A stretch of 64,000 nucleotides of DNA, taken from JAWKOK01 sp963698255. GTDB lineage: Bacteria; Chloroflexota; Anaerolineae; Caldilineales; Caldilineaceae. A program made the translations under genes and the position numbers. Location of the stretch: positions 62,001 to 126,000 of the forward strand of contig CAVOQD010000037.1 in NCBI GenBank assembly GCA_963698255.1. The letters are read 5' to 3'. The notes beneath the pieces were generated by a model. It saw only the letters and a list, made by a program, of their open reading frames with translations, was not told where the DNA came from and ran no database searches. This document shows positions 35,618 through 44,054 of this stretch, one piece after another. The stretch's first letter is position 1, and every line of letters starts with the position of its first letter.

Positions 35618-36340
35618 ATGAAGCACCAATCATCCGCAGAAGCCCGAGAGGGTCGCAGTCAGGATAACGTCCAACCCATTCTCGCCTTTGTTGATGCTGA
35701 TATCGTCAGCGGCAAGGATGAGATCGCCAGAGAAGAGTTTGCTTGACAACCTCCGTCGCCATACCGGCAATGCCGTATCGCCGCTATGGGTGAACTGGCT
35801 GCGACAACGTGCCGATCTGCGCTTCGTCTGCCTGGTACACGATCTGTCCGACGTTCAACGACTTCATGTTGGACGTGGTGCGCAACGTCGACGGCGTACG
35901 CGAGACACGTACCATGCTCAGTTTCGGCGGACGTGCCGACCTCGATATTCTGCTCGATCTGGAGATGGAGGTCAGCCCAAACAGCCAGTTTGTGGCCTCC
36001 AGCGTATTGATCGACGTACGCCCCGGCATGGATCGCCAATGCTTCCAGGCCCTGCTGGATCTGCCGGTCCATGCCGATGTCCGTCGGGTCTGGTTGCTCA
36101 ACTGCTACCACAGCGACGACGCAGACCTGATGTTATTGTTGCTGGGGAAAAACATCGCCGCGCTGACCGGCTATGTGATGAGTTGGATTCGCACAACGCC
36201 GGGTGTGGTGGATACCGAGATGAGCACAGTGCTTGGATTGGCGATGGTTGGCCAGTCCGGAGGATATTGTTGAACTGTGTGAGTTATTTTTTACCCACAA
36301 CTATCGCGGGCAATATCGCAAGGATGCTCAGAATTGGTGA
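35618..36340 (+). CDS. Lrp/AsnC-type ligand-binding (RAM) domain protein without HTH, several frameshifts
   Basis: Reassembled over about three frames: VQPILAFVDADIVSGKDEIA, then (break near 35745) LLDNLRRHTGNAVSPLWVNW and LRFVCLVHDL, then (break near 35850) FNDFMLDVVRNVDGVRETRT and MLSF. The second unit is LDILLDLEMEVSPNSQFVAS, ADVRRVWLLNCYHSDDADLM and ALTGYVMSWIRTTPGVVDTE, and after a break near 36240 probably SPEDIVELCELFFTHN. Each unit follows the RAM plan (effector-binding alpha-beta fold ending G-V-x-x-T-x-T). No DNA-binding HTH is seen before the first unit. Stand-alone RAM proteins bind amino acids or cofactors; the role here is unknown. The gene diverges from rex with about 200 bases between. 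Confidence 0.5.
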
Positions 36341-36442
36341 GGTCACCCGCTAGTTCATGTTGGCGTGAATACCACGACAGAAATCTGACGACTTTACCTG
36401 TGGCTGGAACTGTATGTTGATTTCTGCCGATTCACTAGCCGT

Positions 36443-37067
36443 TCAGAGTACCCCGGCGACAAAGCGATGGACGATAGCACGATACCGCCCCCAATCGCTC
36501 CAAATCGGGTCAATATCCGCCACATTCTCCAGATAGTCGGCCACCAAAGTTAGTTCACGCGCCGGTTGCCAACGCCAGCCGGCGATCATCTCGTCCGGAT
36601 CCTGTGGAGTCAAGAACGGCGCCCTGCGGCATCCGCACCAGAAACGGATAGGTGGCAAAGTCGATGTCGCCCAAGTCTCGGTGGCGGAACCGATAGCTGA
36701 CGACGCCCAGCAGACGCTCTATCTGCACCTGGTCGTCCCCCACACCGGTCTCCAACCCCGTCTCCTCGAAGATCTCACGCCCCAATGTGTCGAAGACGCT
36801 GTCGCCCTGGTGAATGCCGCCTGTGGGCAGACGATAGGCGCCATCGGGATAGATGGTCTTGATGTGCAACAACAGACCATCCGCAGGATCGCCCCGATGC
36901 ATGACGTAGCAGATCTCCGCCCGGCGCCTGTCGCTGGCCAGTCGCTGCTGCGGCCCGCTGAGAAACGGGTGATCGACGATCAACTCGCGATGCTGTCGTG
37001 GAAAAACGCCCCACGTTTCATTCAGAGCGGCGAGTTCTGCCGTGTCTACGGAATCGATGAGGTTCAA
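36443..37067 (-). CDS. Nudix hydrolase, one frameshift
   Basis: About 208 residues: an N-terminal segment ETWGVFPRQHRELIVDHPFL, then the Nudix core AEICYVMHRGDPADGLLLHI, LPTGGIHQGDSVFDTLGREI and FEETGLE. The box reads G-GIHQG-D...REIFEETGL, with Asp in place of the first conserved Glu. Two later segments are QIERLLGVVSYRFRHRD and, after a frame break near 36625, DPDEMIAGWRWQPARELTLV and WGRYRAIVHRFVAGVL. The break is repaired by one base. Substrate unknown; it differs from the shorter Nudix gene at 32336. A repeat separates it from the transporter locus. Confidence 0.75.
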
Positions 37068-37093
37068 GAGGGTATCCGTTTCTGGTTGGAGAA

Positions 37094-37236
37094 AAGTGCT
37101 GCTTGCTACTTGCTGCGTGAGGTCTTCGGCAAGCGCCTATTGTCGCGATCCGGCTCCTTGCCACAGACCGGTCGCCAATATGGCAGTCATTCACTCAACA
37201 AAACCTCACGCAGCACGCAGTAAGCAGTACCTTTTA
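37094..37236. repeat. Palindromic repeat, TGCTGCGTGAGG / CCTCACGCAGCA family
   Basis: GTGCTGCTTGCTACTTGCTG with CGTGAGGTCTT on the left is mirrored by AAACCTCACGCAGCACGCAG with TAAGCAGTACC on the right. Same family as 6527, 14996 and 57440. It lies at the 3' end of the last permease gene of the transporter locus. Confidence 0.65.
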
Positions 37237-38319
37237 CTTCTTACTCTTCATCCACGGATCCAACACATCGCGCAGCCCATCGCCGATCAGGTAGATGGAG
37301 AGCGTGGCCATGAAGATGAAGATGCCGGGCGCCAGCACGAGCCAGGGCGCATCGGTGAAGTTGCCCAGCGACCCCTGCATCATGTTGCCCCAACTGGGCA
37401 GCGGCGGCCCGATGCCCACGCCCAGATAGCTCAGGCCGGCCTCGGCAATGATGGCCCCGGCGATGGTGAAGATGGCGGAGACGATGACGATGGACGAGAC
37501 ATTGGGCAACACGTGCCGGGTCATGATGCGCCAGCTCGAACTGCCGACGGCCTGGCTGGCGATGATATACTCGCGCTCGCGAATCGAAAAGATCTGTCCG
37601 CGAACCAGCCTGGACAATCCCATCCAACTGAAGATGCCGATGAGAAAGGCCAGCCCCTCAGGGCCTGGCTGGAAGATGCGCGACAGAATGATGAGCAGAA
37701 AGAGCAGCGGAATGCTGCCCAGCGTCATGATGACGGCGTTGATGATGTCATCGATGAAGGTCGCAGCATAGTAGCCGCTGATCAGCCCGACGGTCACGCC
37801 CAGGCCGAGCGAGATGACGGCCACCCAGATGCCGATGCGCAGTGAAATGCGCCCGCCGTAGACGCCGCGTGTCAATACATCGCGGCCGGCTTGGTCGGTG
37901 CCCATCCAGTGACACTCGCCCGGACCGGAGCCAAAGCACTCGCGGATACCCGCACCGGATACAGCAAAGATGCTGCCCCAGAGCGACCAGTCGCACCCGG
38001 CGTCGTCCTGACAGGTGTTGGTGAACTCCTGAAAGATCGGCCAGGAGTCATCGGCCCAGGTCGGCGGTTTGCTGCGCTCGCGCAGATTTGTGTCCAACGG
38101 ATCGAAGCCTAGGATGTTGTCCCCGATCCACGGCGCAGCGACTGAGATGGTGATGACAAAGGTCATGAGCACAATGCCGAAGACCATGAGCTTGTCGGCC
38201 CAGATCCGTGAGCCGACCATCCCCCAATAACTGCGTTCCTTGATGGGAACGGCCTTGGCCTCTGCACGTTTACGTGCCAGCGATATCGATCCCGGCGCCA
38301 CATTTTCTGTAGTAGTCAT
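37234..38319 (-). CDS. Opp/Dpp-type ABC transporter permease, C subunit, set 3
   Basis: 361 residues with the OppC_N start (SYWGMVGSRIWADKLMVFGI), a long outer loop with two Cys pairs (NTCQDDAGCDWSLWG, ECFGSGPGECHWMGTDQAGR), and the permease core. HWMGTDQAGRDVLTRGVYGG and RISLRIG are the family entry. The EAA loop EYIIASQAVGSSSWRIMTRH and VLPN contacts the ATPase. YLGVGIGPPLPSWGNMMQG is also typical. Six membrane segments. The extra ~50-residue Cys-containing loop is absent from the C subunits of sets 1 and 2. It overlaps the B gene by 4 bases (ATGA), so the pair is coupled. Last gene of the locus. Confidence 0.88.
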   Translation of the reverse strand: MTTTENVAPGSISLARKRAEAKAVPIKERSYWGMVGSRIWADKLMVFGIVLMTFVITISVAAPWIGDNILGFDPLDTNLRERSKPPTWADDSWPIFQEFTNTCQDDAGCDWSLWGSIFAVSGAGIRECFGSGPGECHWMGTDQAGRDVLTRGVYGGRISLRIGIWVAVISLGLGVTVGLISGYYAATFIDDIINAVIMTLGSIPLLFLLIILSRIFQPGPEGLAFLIGIFSWMGLSRLVRGQIFSIREREYIIASQAVGSSSWRIMTRHVLPNVSSIVIVSAIFTIAGAIIAEAGLSYLGVGIGPPLPSWGNMMQGSLGNFTDAPWLVLAPGIFIFMATLSIYLIGDGLRDVLDPWMKSKK

Positions 38320-39347
38320 CGTTCATACCTGACCCGTGGGTCGACAACGCTGTAGAGGATGTCGACCATAAGAACGCCGATAATGCCGAGAAACGAACTG
38401 ATGACAAAGAGCGCCATCATCAGCGGATAGTCGCGCGCATTGACCGCGGCGATGGCCAGCCGCCCCATGCCGGGCCACGAGAAGACAATCTCGAAGAGCA
38501 GCGAACCGGAAAGGAAGAGCAGGAAGATGCCGCTCAAACCGGTGACAAAGGGCATCATGGCATTGCGCAACACATGACGGGTGACCACGCCGTACTGGGA
38601 CAGCCCCTTCGACTTGGCCGTACGCACGTAATCCTGGTTGAGCACATCCAGAATCTCAAAACGCAGAATTCGCGAAATGCTGATCCAGCCGGCGATGGCC
38701 CCGACTGTAGCCGGCAGGATGAGATGGTGTAGTCGATCCGCCAGCGATCCGTCACCGATGGTGTACATGCCGCCGAGGGGCACGACGCCTAAATAGCCGC
38801 CCAACACAACCAGCAGTATCAGACCGATCCACCAGTCCGGCACGGTGTTGATGAGCACGGTGCTGACGCGGATGGTGTTGTCCTGCCAACGTCCTCGCTT
38901 CAGGGCGCTGATGATGCCCAATGGGACGCCGACCACAATGCTTATGACCATGCTCGAAAATCCAAGCAGGAATGTGGCGCCAACGCGCTCAAGGATCAGA
39001 TCGATGACCGATTCACCCTTGAACGAGAACGAGCGCCCGAAGTCAAGACGAATGATGCCTTTGCCGCATTTGTCAGGGTTTGCCAGACATTGGCCGCCAC
39101 GCCAGGTTTCGGTCTTGGGCACCCAGTCCTCGCCCGTCATCCAGGTCACATACTGGACGGCAATCGAACGATCCAGTCCATAGTGGCGCTCCAGGCGATC
39201 CATATCGGCCGATGTGCTGGTCGGGTCGTCGTCCAGAAACTGAAGCGGTCCGCCGGGCGCCATCTGATAGACGGTAAAGGCAATCAGCGTGGCAATGAAC
39301 ATCAGCACAATCGATTGTAGGCCACGTCGAACAATGTATCGAGTCAT
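38316..39347 (-). CDS. Opp/Dpp-type ABC transporter permease, B subunit, set 3
   Basis: 343 residues. The start MTRYIVRRGLQSIVLMFIAT is the OppB/DppB signature, followed by PGGPLQFLDDDPTSTSADMD and a long first outer loop with a Cys pair (WRGGQCLANPDKCGKG). The EAA loop QDYVRTAKSKGLSQYGVVTR and HVLRNA is intact, and the end PRVRYER is normal. Six membrane segments. Pairs with the downstream C subunit through a 4-base overlap. The B subunit of set 2 has a similar Cys-bearing outer loop, the one of set 1 does not. Confidence 0.9.
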   Translation of the reverse strand: MTRYIVRRGLQSIVLMFIATLIAFTVYQMAPGGPLQFLDDDPTSTSADMDRLERHYGLDRSIAVQYVTWMTGEDWVPKTETWRGGQCLANPDKCGKGIIRLDFGRSFSFKGESVIDLILERVGATFLLGFSSMVISIVVGVPLGIISALKRGRWQDNTIRVSTVLINTVPDWWIGLILLVVLGGYLGVVPLGGMYTIGDGSLADRLHHLILPATVGAIAGWISISRILRFEILDVLNQDYVRTAKSKGLSQYGVVTRHVLRNAMMPFVTGLSGIFLLFLSGSLLFEIVFSWPGMGRLAIAAVNARDYPLMMALFVISSFLGIIGVLMVDILYSVVDPRVRYER

Positions 39348-39369
39348 AGTCGTTGTCTCAACCGAGACA

Positions 39370-39415
39370 TGCCGTACGCGGAGTTCTGTTGGCTAACCTG
39401 ACCCCGCATACGGCA
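39370..39415 (-). promoter_or_regulatory. Intergenic hairpin between lipoprotein and permease genes, set 3
   Basis: 12-bp stem TGCCGTACGCGG / CCGCATACGGCA (one G-U pair in RNA) with a 22-base loop, no U-tract. It may protect the upstream lipoprotein mRNA or slow read-through to the permeases. Confidence 0.45.
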
Positions 39416-39425
39416 CATCGAACGT

Positions 39426-41270
39426 CTACTGTCCGGGATCTTCCTGAATGAACCAGTCCTCGGAATTCCAGCCGATACCTAGCGGCGAGCTGTTGTCGAT
39501 TCCTTGGACTCGATTGTTCTGACCGCTCCATGCCTTCGAATAATAGAGGAAGACATAGGGCGCATCCTCGGCGACGATGCGTTGGATCTCCTGATATTTC
39601 TCACGTCGGAAGTCAGTGTCGTAGCTCTTGCCGGCCTCGTCAAAGAGCGCCTCAACCTCAGGGCTGTCATAGGCGACCGAGTTCAACTCCGGAATGTTCT
39701 CTGCGGCCCAGATGGTGTACATGATCTGAGGCTCGATGGTGGCCCGCCAACCGCCGATAAAGAGATCCCAGTCGGGTTCTTCAGCGTCGGTGGCTTCGAG
39801 GAAACTGGCCCACTCCAAGGCCTGGATTTCGACGTCGATGCCGATCTCGCGCAGGTTGTCTTCCACGGCCAACGAAATCAGTTCACGGGTTGTACTCGTG
39901 TTGGGTCCGTAGATCAGCTTGAGCTTGAGTTGGTTGCCGTCGGCGTCCAGCATCTCATTGGCGTCGGCGTCGTAGGTGTAGCCGGCCGCCTCGAAATTGG
40001 CGATGGCCTCATCAACGCTATACGGATAGCACTCGACATCGGGATTGTAGGCCCAGGAAGTCTCGGGGAAGATCGAGCAGAGCCGCTTGGCCTGGCCCAG
40101 CATCACCTCATCGGTGATCAACTCTTTGTCGATGGCGTAGTTGATGGCGTGGCGGACGTTGACATCGCTGGTCGGGAATCCTTCCCGCATGTTCATGCCG
40201 ACGTAGCTCCAGACAGCGGCAGCCGGCCACCATTCATAGACGGTGACGTTGTCCAGCCCACGGGCCTCGTCAAGCTTCTCAGGGTCGATGGTGCCTGTAT
40301 CGGTCTCGCCGCTCTTCATCATCTCATAGGCAATGTCCGGATCGGGCACAATCAGATCGATCTGACGCTCGATGTTGGGGCGGCCCTTGTACCAGTACAT
40401 ATCATTGGCTTCATAGATCGAGTTCTGATCACGCTTCCATTCGACCAGTTTGTACGGGCCGGAAACGACGGACGGAGCATTGATCTCCGGATTGGTCTCA
40501 GGATCATCCCAGTCCAGATTTTCCCAGATGTGCTTGGGCAACGGTGTGATCAGGCCGGACATCTGCCCGAGCGCCGGTGCGTAGATCTCGTCGATCTTCA
40601 CTTCCAGCGTGTAATCATCCAGCGCTTCATAGGATGTGATGAAATCAAGCTGCGACCGATACGGATAGCCATTGGCCTCGTCGTTGGCCATGTCGTAGGT
40701 CCATTTGAAGTCGTTGGCCGTAATCGGCTCGCCGTCGCTCCACAACATGTCTTCGCGCAATTTGAAGGTGAAGGTCAGGCCATCTTCGGCGATGGTATAG
40801 CTCTCAGCCATGTTGGGGATATACTCAAGCGTCTGTTCGTCCAGACGCAGAAGGCCGCTGGCATAGACCGAGGCCTGAGCCGAACTCGAACCGGTATCGG
40901 TGGTGGTGTACGGGTGAAAACTGACGAAATCGGACGTGGAAGAACTGCGATATTCACCGCCGTAGTTGCTGCGCGGCGTGGTCACATCTTCATCGCTGGT
41001 GACGGTAATCCCCGCCTCAACATTCCCCTGCGAGGCGGACGATTCCTGCACAGCCTCATTGGCTTCGGCTGCCTCTTCTTCGGTCTCTGCTTGATCGGCT
41101 TCCTCCGTTGGAGCCGCTTCTTCAGCAGACTCAGTGTCGGCTGCCGCAGGCGCGGCCTCGTCTGCGGCGGGGGCCGAGGGCGATGACCTGCCACAAGCGC
41201 CCAAGACCAGGGCAAAGACGAGCAGTGAAACAACTATGACAAATCGTTTTCGATACTCAAGTCCGTACAT
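39426..41270 (-). CDS. Extracellular substrate-binding lipoprotein (SBP_bac_5), set 3
   Basis: 614 residues with a lipoprotein signal (FVIVVSLLVFALVLGACGRS, Cys about residue 26) and an acidic Ala/Glu/Pro linker of about 60 residues that lifts the domain off the membrane. The family-5 binding fold follows: YEHY-type pieces such as SYTIAEDGLTFTFKLREDML and WSDGEPITANDFKWTYDM, then VRHAINYAIDKELI and AYDSPEVEALFDEAG. Such proteins bind peptides, oligosaccharides or nickel and deliver them to the OppBC channel; the ligand cannot be read here. AGGAGAG lies 5 bases before ATG 41270, and it has its own promoter (41319-41346), unlike set 2. Confidence 0.88.
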   Translation of the reverse strand: MYGLEYRKRFVIVVSLLVFALVLGACGRSSPSAPAADEAAPAAADTESAEEAAPTEEADQAETEEEAAEANEAVQESSASQGNVEAGITVTSDEDVTTPRSNYGGEYRSSSTSDFVSFHPYTTTDTGSSSAQASVYASGLLRLDEQTLEYIPNMAESYTIAEDGLTFTFKLREDMLWSDGEPITANDFKWTYDMANDEANGYPYRSQLDFITSYEALDDYTLEVKIDEIYAPALGQMSGLITPLPKHIWENLDWDDPETNPEINAPSVVSGPYKLVEWKRDQNSIYEANDMYWYKGRPNIERQIDLIVPDPDIAYEMMKSGETDTGTIDPEKLDEARGLDNVTVYEWWPAAAVWSYVGMNMREGFPTSDVNVRHAINYAIDKELITDEVMLGQAKRLCSIFPETSWAYNPDVECYPYSVDEAIANFEAAGYTYDADANEMLDADGNQLKLKLIYGPNTSTTRELISLAVEDNLREIGIDVEIQALEWASFLEATDAEEPDWDLFIGGWRATIEPQIMYTIWAAENIPELNSVAYDSPEVEALFDEAGKSYDTDFRREKYQEIQRIVAEDAPYVFLYYSKAWSGQNNRVQGIDNSSPLGIGWNSEDWFIQEDPGQ

Positions 41271-41318
41271 AATCTCTCCTCTGTGGGATGGATGCGACCG
41301 GCGAACGCGTGGATCTTG

Positions 41319-41346
41319 GTTATATTGAATACCACAGGTATCACAA
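41319..41346 (-). promoter_or_regulatory. Internal promoter ahead of transporter set 3
   Basis: Minus strand: TTGTGA (41341-41346), 16-base spacer, TATAAC (41319-41324), about 50 bases before the set 3 lipoprotein gene. Confidence 0.45.
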
Positions 41347-41441
41347 TAAATTGGGTAACTATGCTACATTGTGGCAATTGAATATGAACAAAGTATGAAG
41401 TGGGTATGAGATGTTGGCAAGAAATATGCTGTGATGCAGGG

Positions 41442-42476
41442 CTATTTTTTGTTCTTCAACATCGGATCCAGTGCGTCGCGCAGACCGTCGCCGATCAGGT
41501 AGAACGCGAGCACGGTCAATGTGATCAACAGGCCGGGCCAGATCAGCAGATGCAGGGCGATAAAATCCTGGGTGGCCGGATCGCGCAGAAAGACGAAGTT
41601 GTTGGCGCGTGTCAACATGCTGCCCCAGGTGGCGGTGGGCGGCTGAATGCCCAGGCCGAGAAAGCTCAACGCCGACTCGACCAAGATCAGTGCACCAACG
41701 TCAATCGCCGTGATGACAATGATGACGGGAATACTGTTGGGGATCAGATGCTGAGTCATGATCCGCCACCGACCTGCACCGATGGCACGTGCAGCCAAGG
41801 TGTAATCCAACTCCTTGACCTTAAACACGTTGCCGCGCATGAATCGCGCAGTCCCAAACCAGCCGAGAAGGCCCAGAAAGAGGGTCAATGTCAGCGGGTT
41901 GGGTTTGAAGATGGATGAGACGATGATCAACAGATAGATCGCGGGGATCGCCAACATCGTATTGATAAACCACATGATCGTGTCGTCGACAGGACCGCCG
42001 AAATAGCCGGCAATTGTGCCGACTGAGACGCCGAGGAGCAGAGAGATGGTCGCTGCAGCAAGGGCAATCGTCAGGCTGACACGTCCGCCGTAGAGGAGGC
42101 GGGCGAACTGATCGCGGCCCAACTGGTCGGTGCCCAACCAGTGGGGCACACCGCCCGATTCGCCAAGCATAACACGCGCCGTTATCGGATCGGCGCCCGT
42201 CTGCCACTTGATGTAGGGTATCAAATAGGGTTGCTGGAACGCGTTCTCTGGATTGGTGTCATTGGGCCCCACACCGACCAACGCGCTGACAATTGGGCCG
42301 GCAAAAATGGACAGCAAGGCCAGCACGCCGATAAAGGCCAGCGCCGCCAGCGTCAGCTTGTCCTGACGCAGGCTCTTGCGCGCCATGCTCCAATAGGTCT
42401 GCGGCTCGCGCCGCAACTGGGGCGCAAGATGGTCTGCAGCAGATCGCTCGGATGTCGGGATCGAATCGGCGTTCAT
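41442..42476 (-). CDS. Opp/Dpp-type ABC transporter permease, C subunit, set 2
   Basis: 344 residues from ATG 42476, chosen because GAGGG lies 5-6 bases upstream (an earlier in-frame start at 42521 lacks one). OppC_N start TYWSMARKSLRQDKLTLAAL, then the core with HWLGTDQLGRDQFARLLYGG and RVSLTIAL. The EAA loop is LDYTLAARAIGAGRWRIMTQ and HLIPN, then LGLGIQPPTATWGSMLTRA, ending DALDPMLKNKK. Six membrane segments. Separated from the B subunit of the same set by a palindromic repeat (42545-42633), so the pair is not overlapped as in set 3. Confidence 0.9.
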   Translation of the reverse strand: MNADSIPTSERSAADHLAPQLRREPQTYWSMARKSLRQDKLTLAALAFIGVLALLSIFAGPIVSALVGVGPNDTNPENAFQQPYLIPYIKWQTGADPITARVMLGESGGVPHWLGTDQLGRDQFARLLYGGRVSLTIALAAATISLLLGVSVGTIAGYFGGPVDDTIMWFINTMLAIPAIYLLIIVSSIFKPNPLTLTLFLGLLGWFGTARFMRGNVFKVKELDYTLAARAIGAGRWRIMTQHLIPNSIPVIIVITAIDVGALILVESALSFLGLGIQPPTATWGSMLTRANNFVFLRDPATQDFIALHLLIWPGLLITLTVLAFYLIGDGLRDALDPMLKNKK

Positions 42477-42544
42477 AGATACCCTCTTCGACAGCGAATA
42501 ATGATGTGAAACGCCTCGCAACTATACAGGCTGCGATCAAGATG

Positions 42545-42633
42545 GACCGCGGATTAAGCGGATGAGGCTGATTCTCGCGGATAGAATCCGAATTCATCTG
42601 TTTTTATCCGCCGAATTCGCCTAATCCGCGGTC
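42545..42633. repeat. Palindromic repeat, CCGCGGATT family, within transporter locus
   Basis: 89 bp, the same length as the copy at 1445-1533, from GACCGCGGATTAAGCGG to CGCCTAATCCGCGGTC. Flanked by AACTATACAG and TGTACAGTTAC like the other copy. Confidence 0.8.
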
Positions 42634-42666
42634 TATCAGCGTATGACTTGTACAGTTACAACATCT

Positions 42667-43731
42667 CTACGACAGTCGAACCCGTGGATCGACCAGACCG
42701 TAGAGGATGTCGGAAAGCAGGTTGCCCAGAATGACCAGGAGCGAGAAGAACATGACCGCGCCCAACACCATCGGGTAGTCGCGCTGAAAGGCCGCGTTCA
42801 GAGTCAGTCGTCCCATTCCCGGCCAGGCGAAGACCGTCTCGACGACCACCGCGCCGGTCAGCACGCCCAAAATGGCCGGCCCCAGGATGGTCATCATCGG
42901 GATCAGGGCATTGCGCAGGGCGTGGGTAAACCAGACACGGCGCGCCGGAAGCCCCTTGGCCTGGGCTGTGCGCACATAATCGGTGTGAATGACCTCCAAC
43001 GTCTCTGTGCGCATGATGCGGCTGAAGAGGGCGATGCCGCTGAACGAGAGCACAAGGGCCGGCATGATCAGATGGCGCAGCCGGTCGGTCAGATCGAACT
43101 CCTGGGTCAGCGTGACGGTCTGGCGACCGCCGGTCGGCAGCCAGCCCAATGCCACGCCAAAGAGCAGGATCATCATCAGCCCCATCCAGAAGGCAGGCAC
43201 GGCCTGAAAGATCACGGCGAAGAAGCGGCTGATGGCATCGAACCAGGAACCGCGATAGACTGCGCTGATCACGCCCAGCGGGACGCCGACCACCAGCGCC
43301 AACAGCAACGCAGCGATGCCCAGTTCCAGCGTCGCCGGCATCCGCTCCACCAGGCGATCCCAGACCGGCTGGCGCGTCTGCAAGCTTGTGCCGAGGTTGC
43401 CGCGTATGATGCCGCCCCCCGTGTTGCAGACCGTCACATCCAGCGCGCCCACATAGCCGCAGGTGGTGGTGGGCGACGTGAATTGCGCCACCACATCACC
43501 CTTGCGCACCATCAGACCGGAAAACCAGGTCATGTATTGCATGGGCAGCGGCTGATCCAGCCCCAACTGGCGGCGCATGATCTCGCGCGTCTCATCGGTG
43601 ATATTCGGATCAAAGGTGCGGATCAGGATGGGATCGCCGGGGGCCGCGTTGACAAGCAAAAAGCTGATGATGCTGATCCCGAGCAAGGTCGGGATCGCCT
43701 GAAGCAGACGCCGAATAATATATCGTGTCAT
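42667..43731 (-). CDS. Opp/Dpp-type ABC transporter permease, B subunit, set 2
   Basis: 354 residues from ATG 43731; a GTG two codons earlier is also in frame. Start MTRYIIRRLLQAIPTLLGIS is the OppB/DppB pattern. The outer loop has a Cys pair (TTTCGYVGALDVTVCNTGGG). The core has PLGVISAVYRGSWFDAISR, the EAA loop is TDYVRTAQAKGLPARRVWFT and HALRNA, and the end DILYGLVDPRVRLS is normal. Six membrane segments. A 323-base gap with a palindromic repeat separates it from the set 2 lipoprotein gene. Confidence 0.9.
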   Translation of the reverse strand: MTRYIIRRLLQAIPTLLGISIISFLLVNAAPGDPILIRTFDPNITDETREIMRRQLGLDQPLPMQYMTWFSGLMVRKGDVVAQFTSPTTTCGYVGALDVTVCNTGGGIIRGNLGTSLQTRQPVWDRLVERMPATLELGIAALLLALVVGVPLGVISAVYRGSWFDAISRFFAVIFQAVPAFWMGLMMILLFGVALGWLPTGGRQTVTLTQEFDLTDRLRHLIMPALVLSFSGIALFSRIMRTETLEVIHTDYVRTAQAKGLPARRVWFTHALRNALIPMMTILGPAILGVLTGAVVVETVFAWPGMGRLTLNAAFQRDYPMVLGAVMFFSLLVILGNLLSDILYGLVDPRVRLS

Positions 43732-44054
43732 GGACACCCGCCTTCACAACTTCGATAGAGTCGCGCTACAATCGCAAACGTGGCACAACGTGGGCGGTAC
43801 GCGTCGATCACGTATCACGCACGTTGCACCACGTCACAACTCGACGACCTTCCGGGAAGCGCTCCAGAGGTTCAACCTGGTTGAGAGATCCGCTTCCCGG
43901 AAGATTCAATTCAGTACTTCACGATTTGGTGAAAACGAGATTCCTTCGATTGCACTCAGGACATGCCTTCGCTGGTCACTTGCCAGAGTGAAGTGTTCGG
44001 AAATACACGCTCAGAATGACAAATCGGGAAGTGCTGCAATTCGGAATCCGTTCT
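43732..44054. other. Gene-free gap inside transporter set 2
   Basis: 323 bases without a gene. It holds the AGATTCCTTCG...CTCAGAATGACA palindrome (43914-44034), related to the copy at 26119-26212, and ACGTATCACGCACGTTGCAC-type words near 43810. No clear promoter was found for the permeases that follow. Confidence 0.6.
43914..44034. repeat. Palindromic repeat, second copy of the 26.1 kb family
   Basis: Outer arms GTACTTCACGATTT (43914-43927) and AAATCGGGAAGTGC (44021-44034), one mismatch. Core CGCTGGTCACTTGCCAGAGT is identical to the 26119 copy, while a central segment is 27 bases longer. Confidence 0.75.

Noticed and set aside
39504..41186. Plus-strand open frame of 560 codons
   Set aside because: Antisense of the set 3 lipoprotein gene; the same explanation holds for long frames at 48304-49629, 52523-53812, 55976-57247 and 60026-61681.
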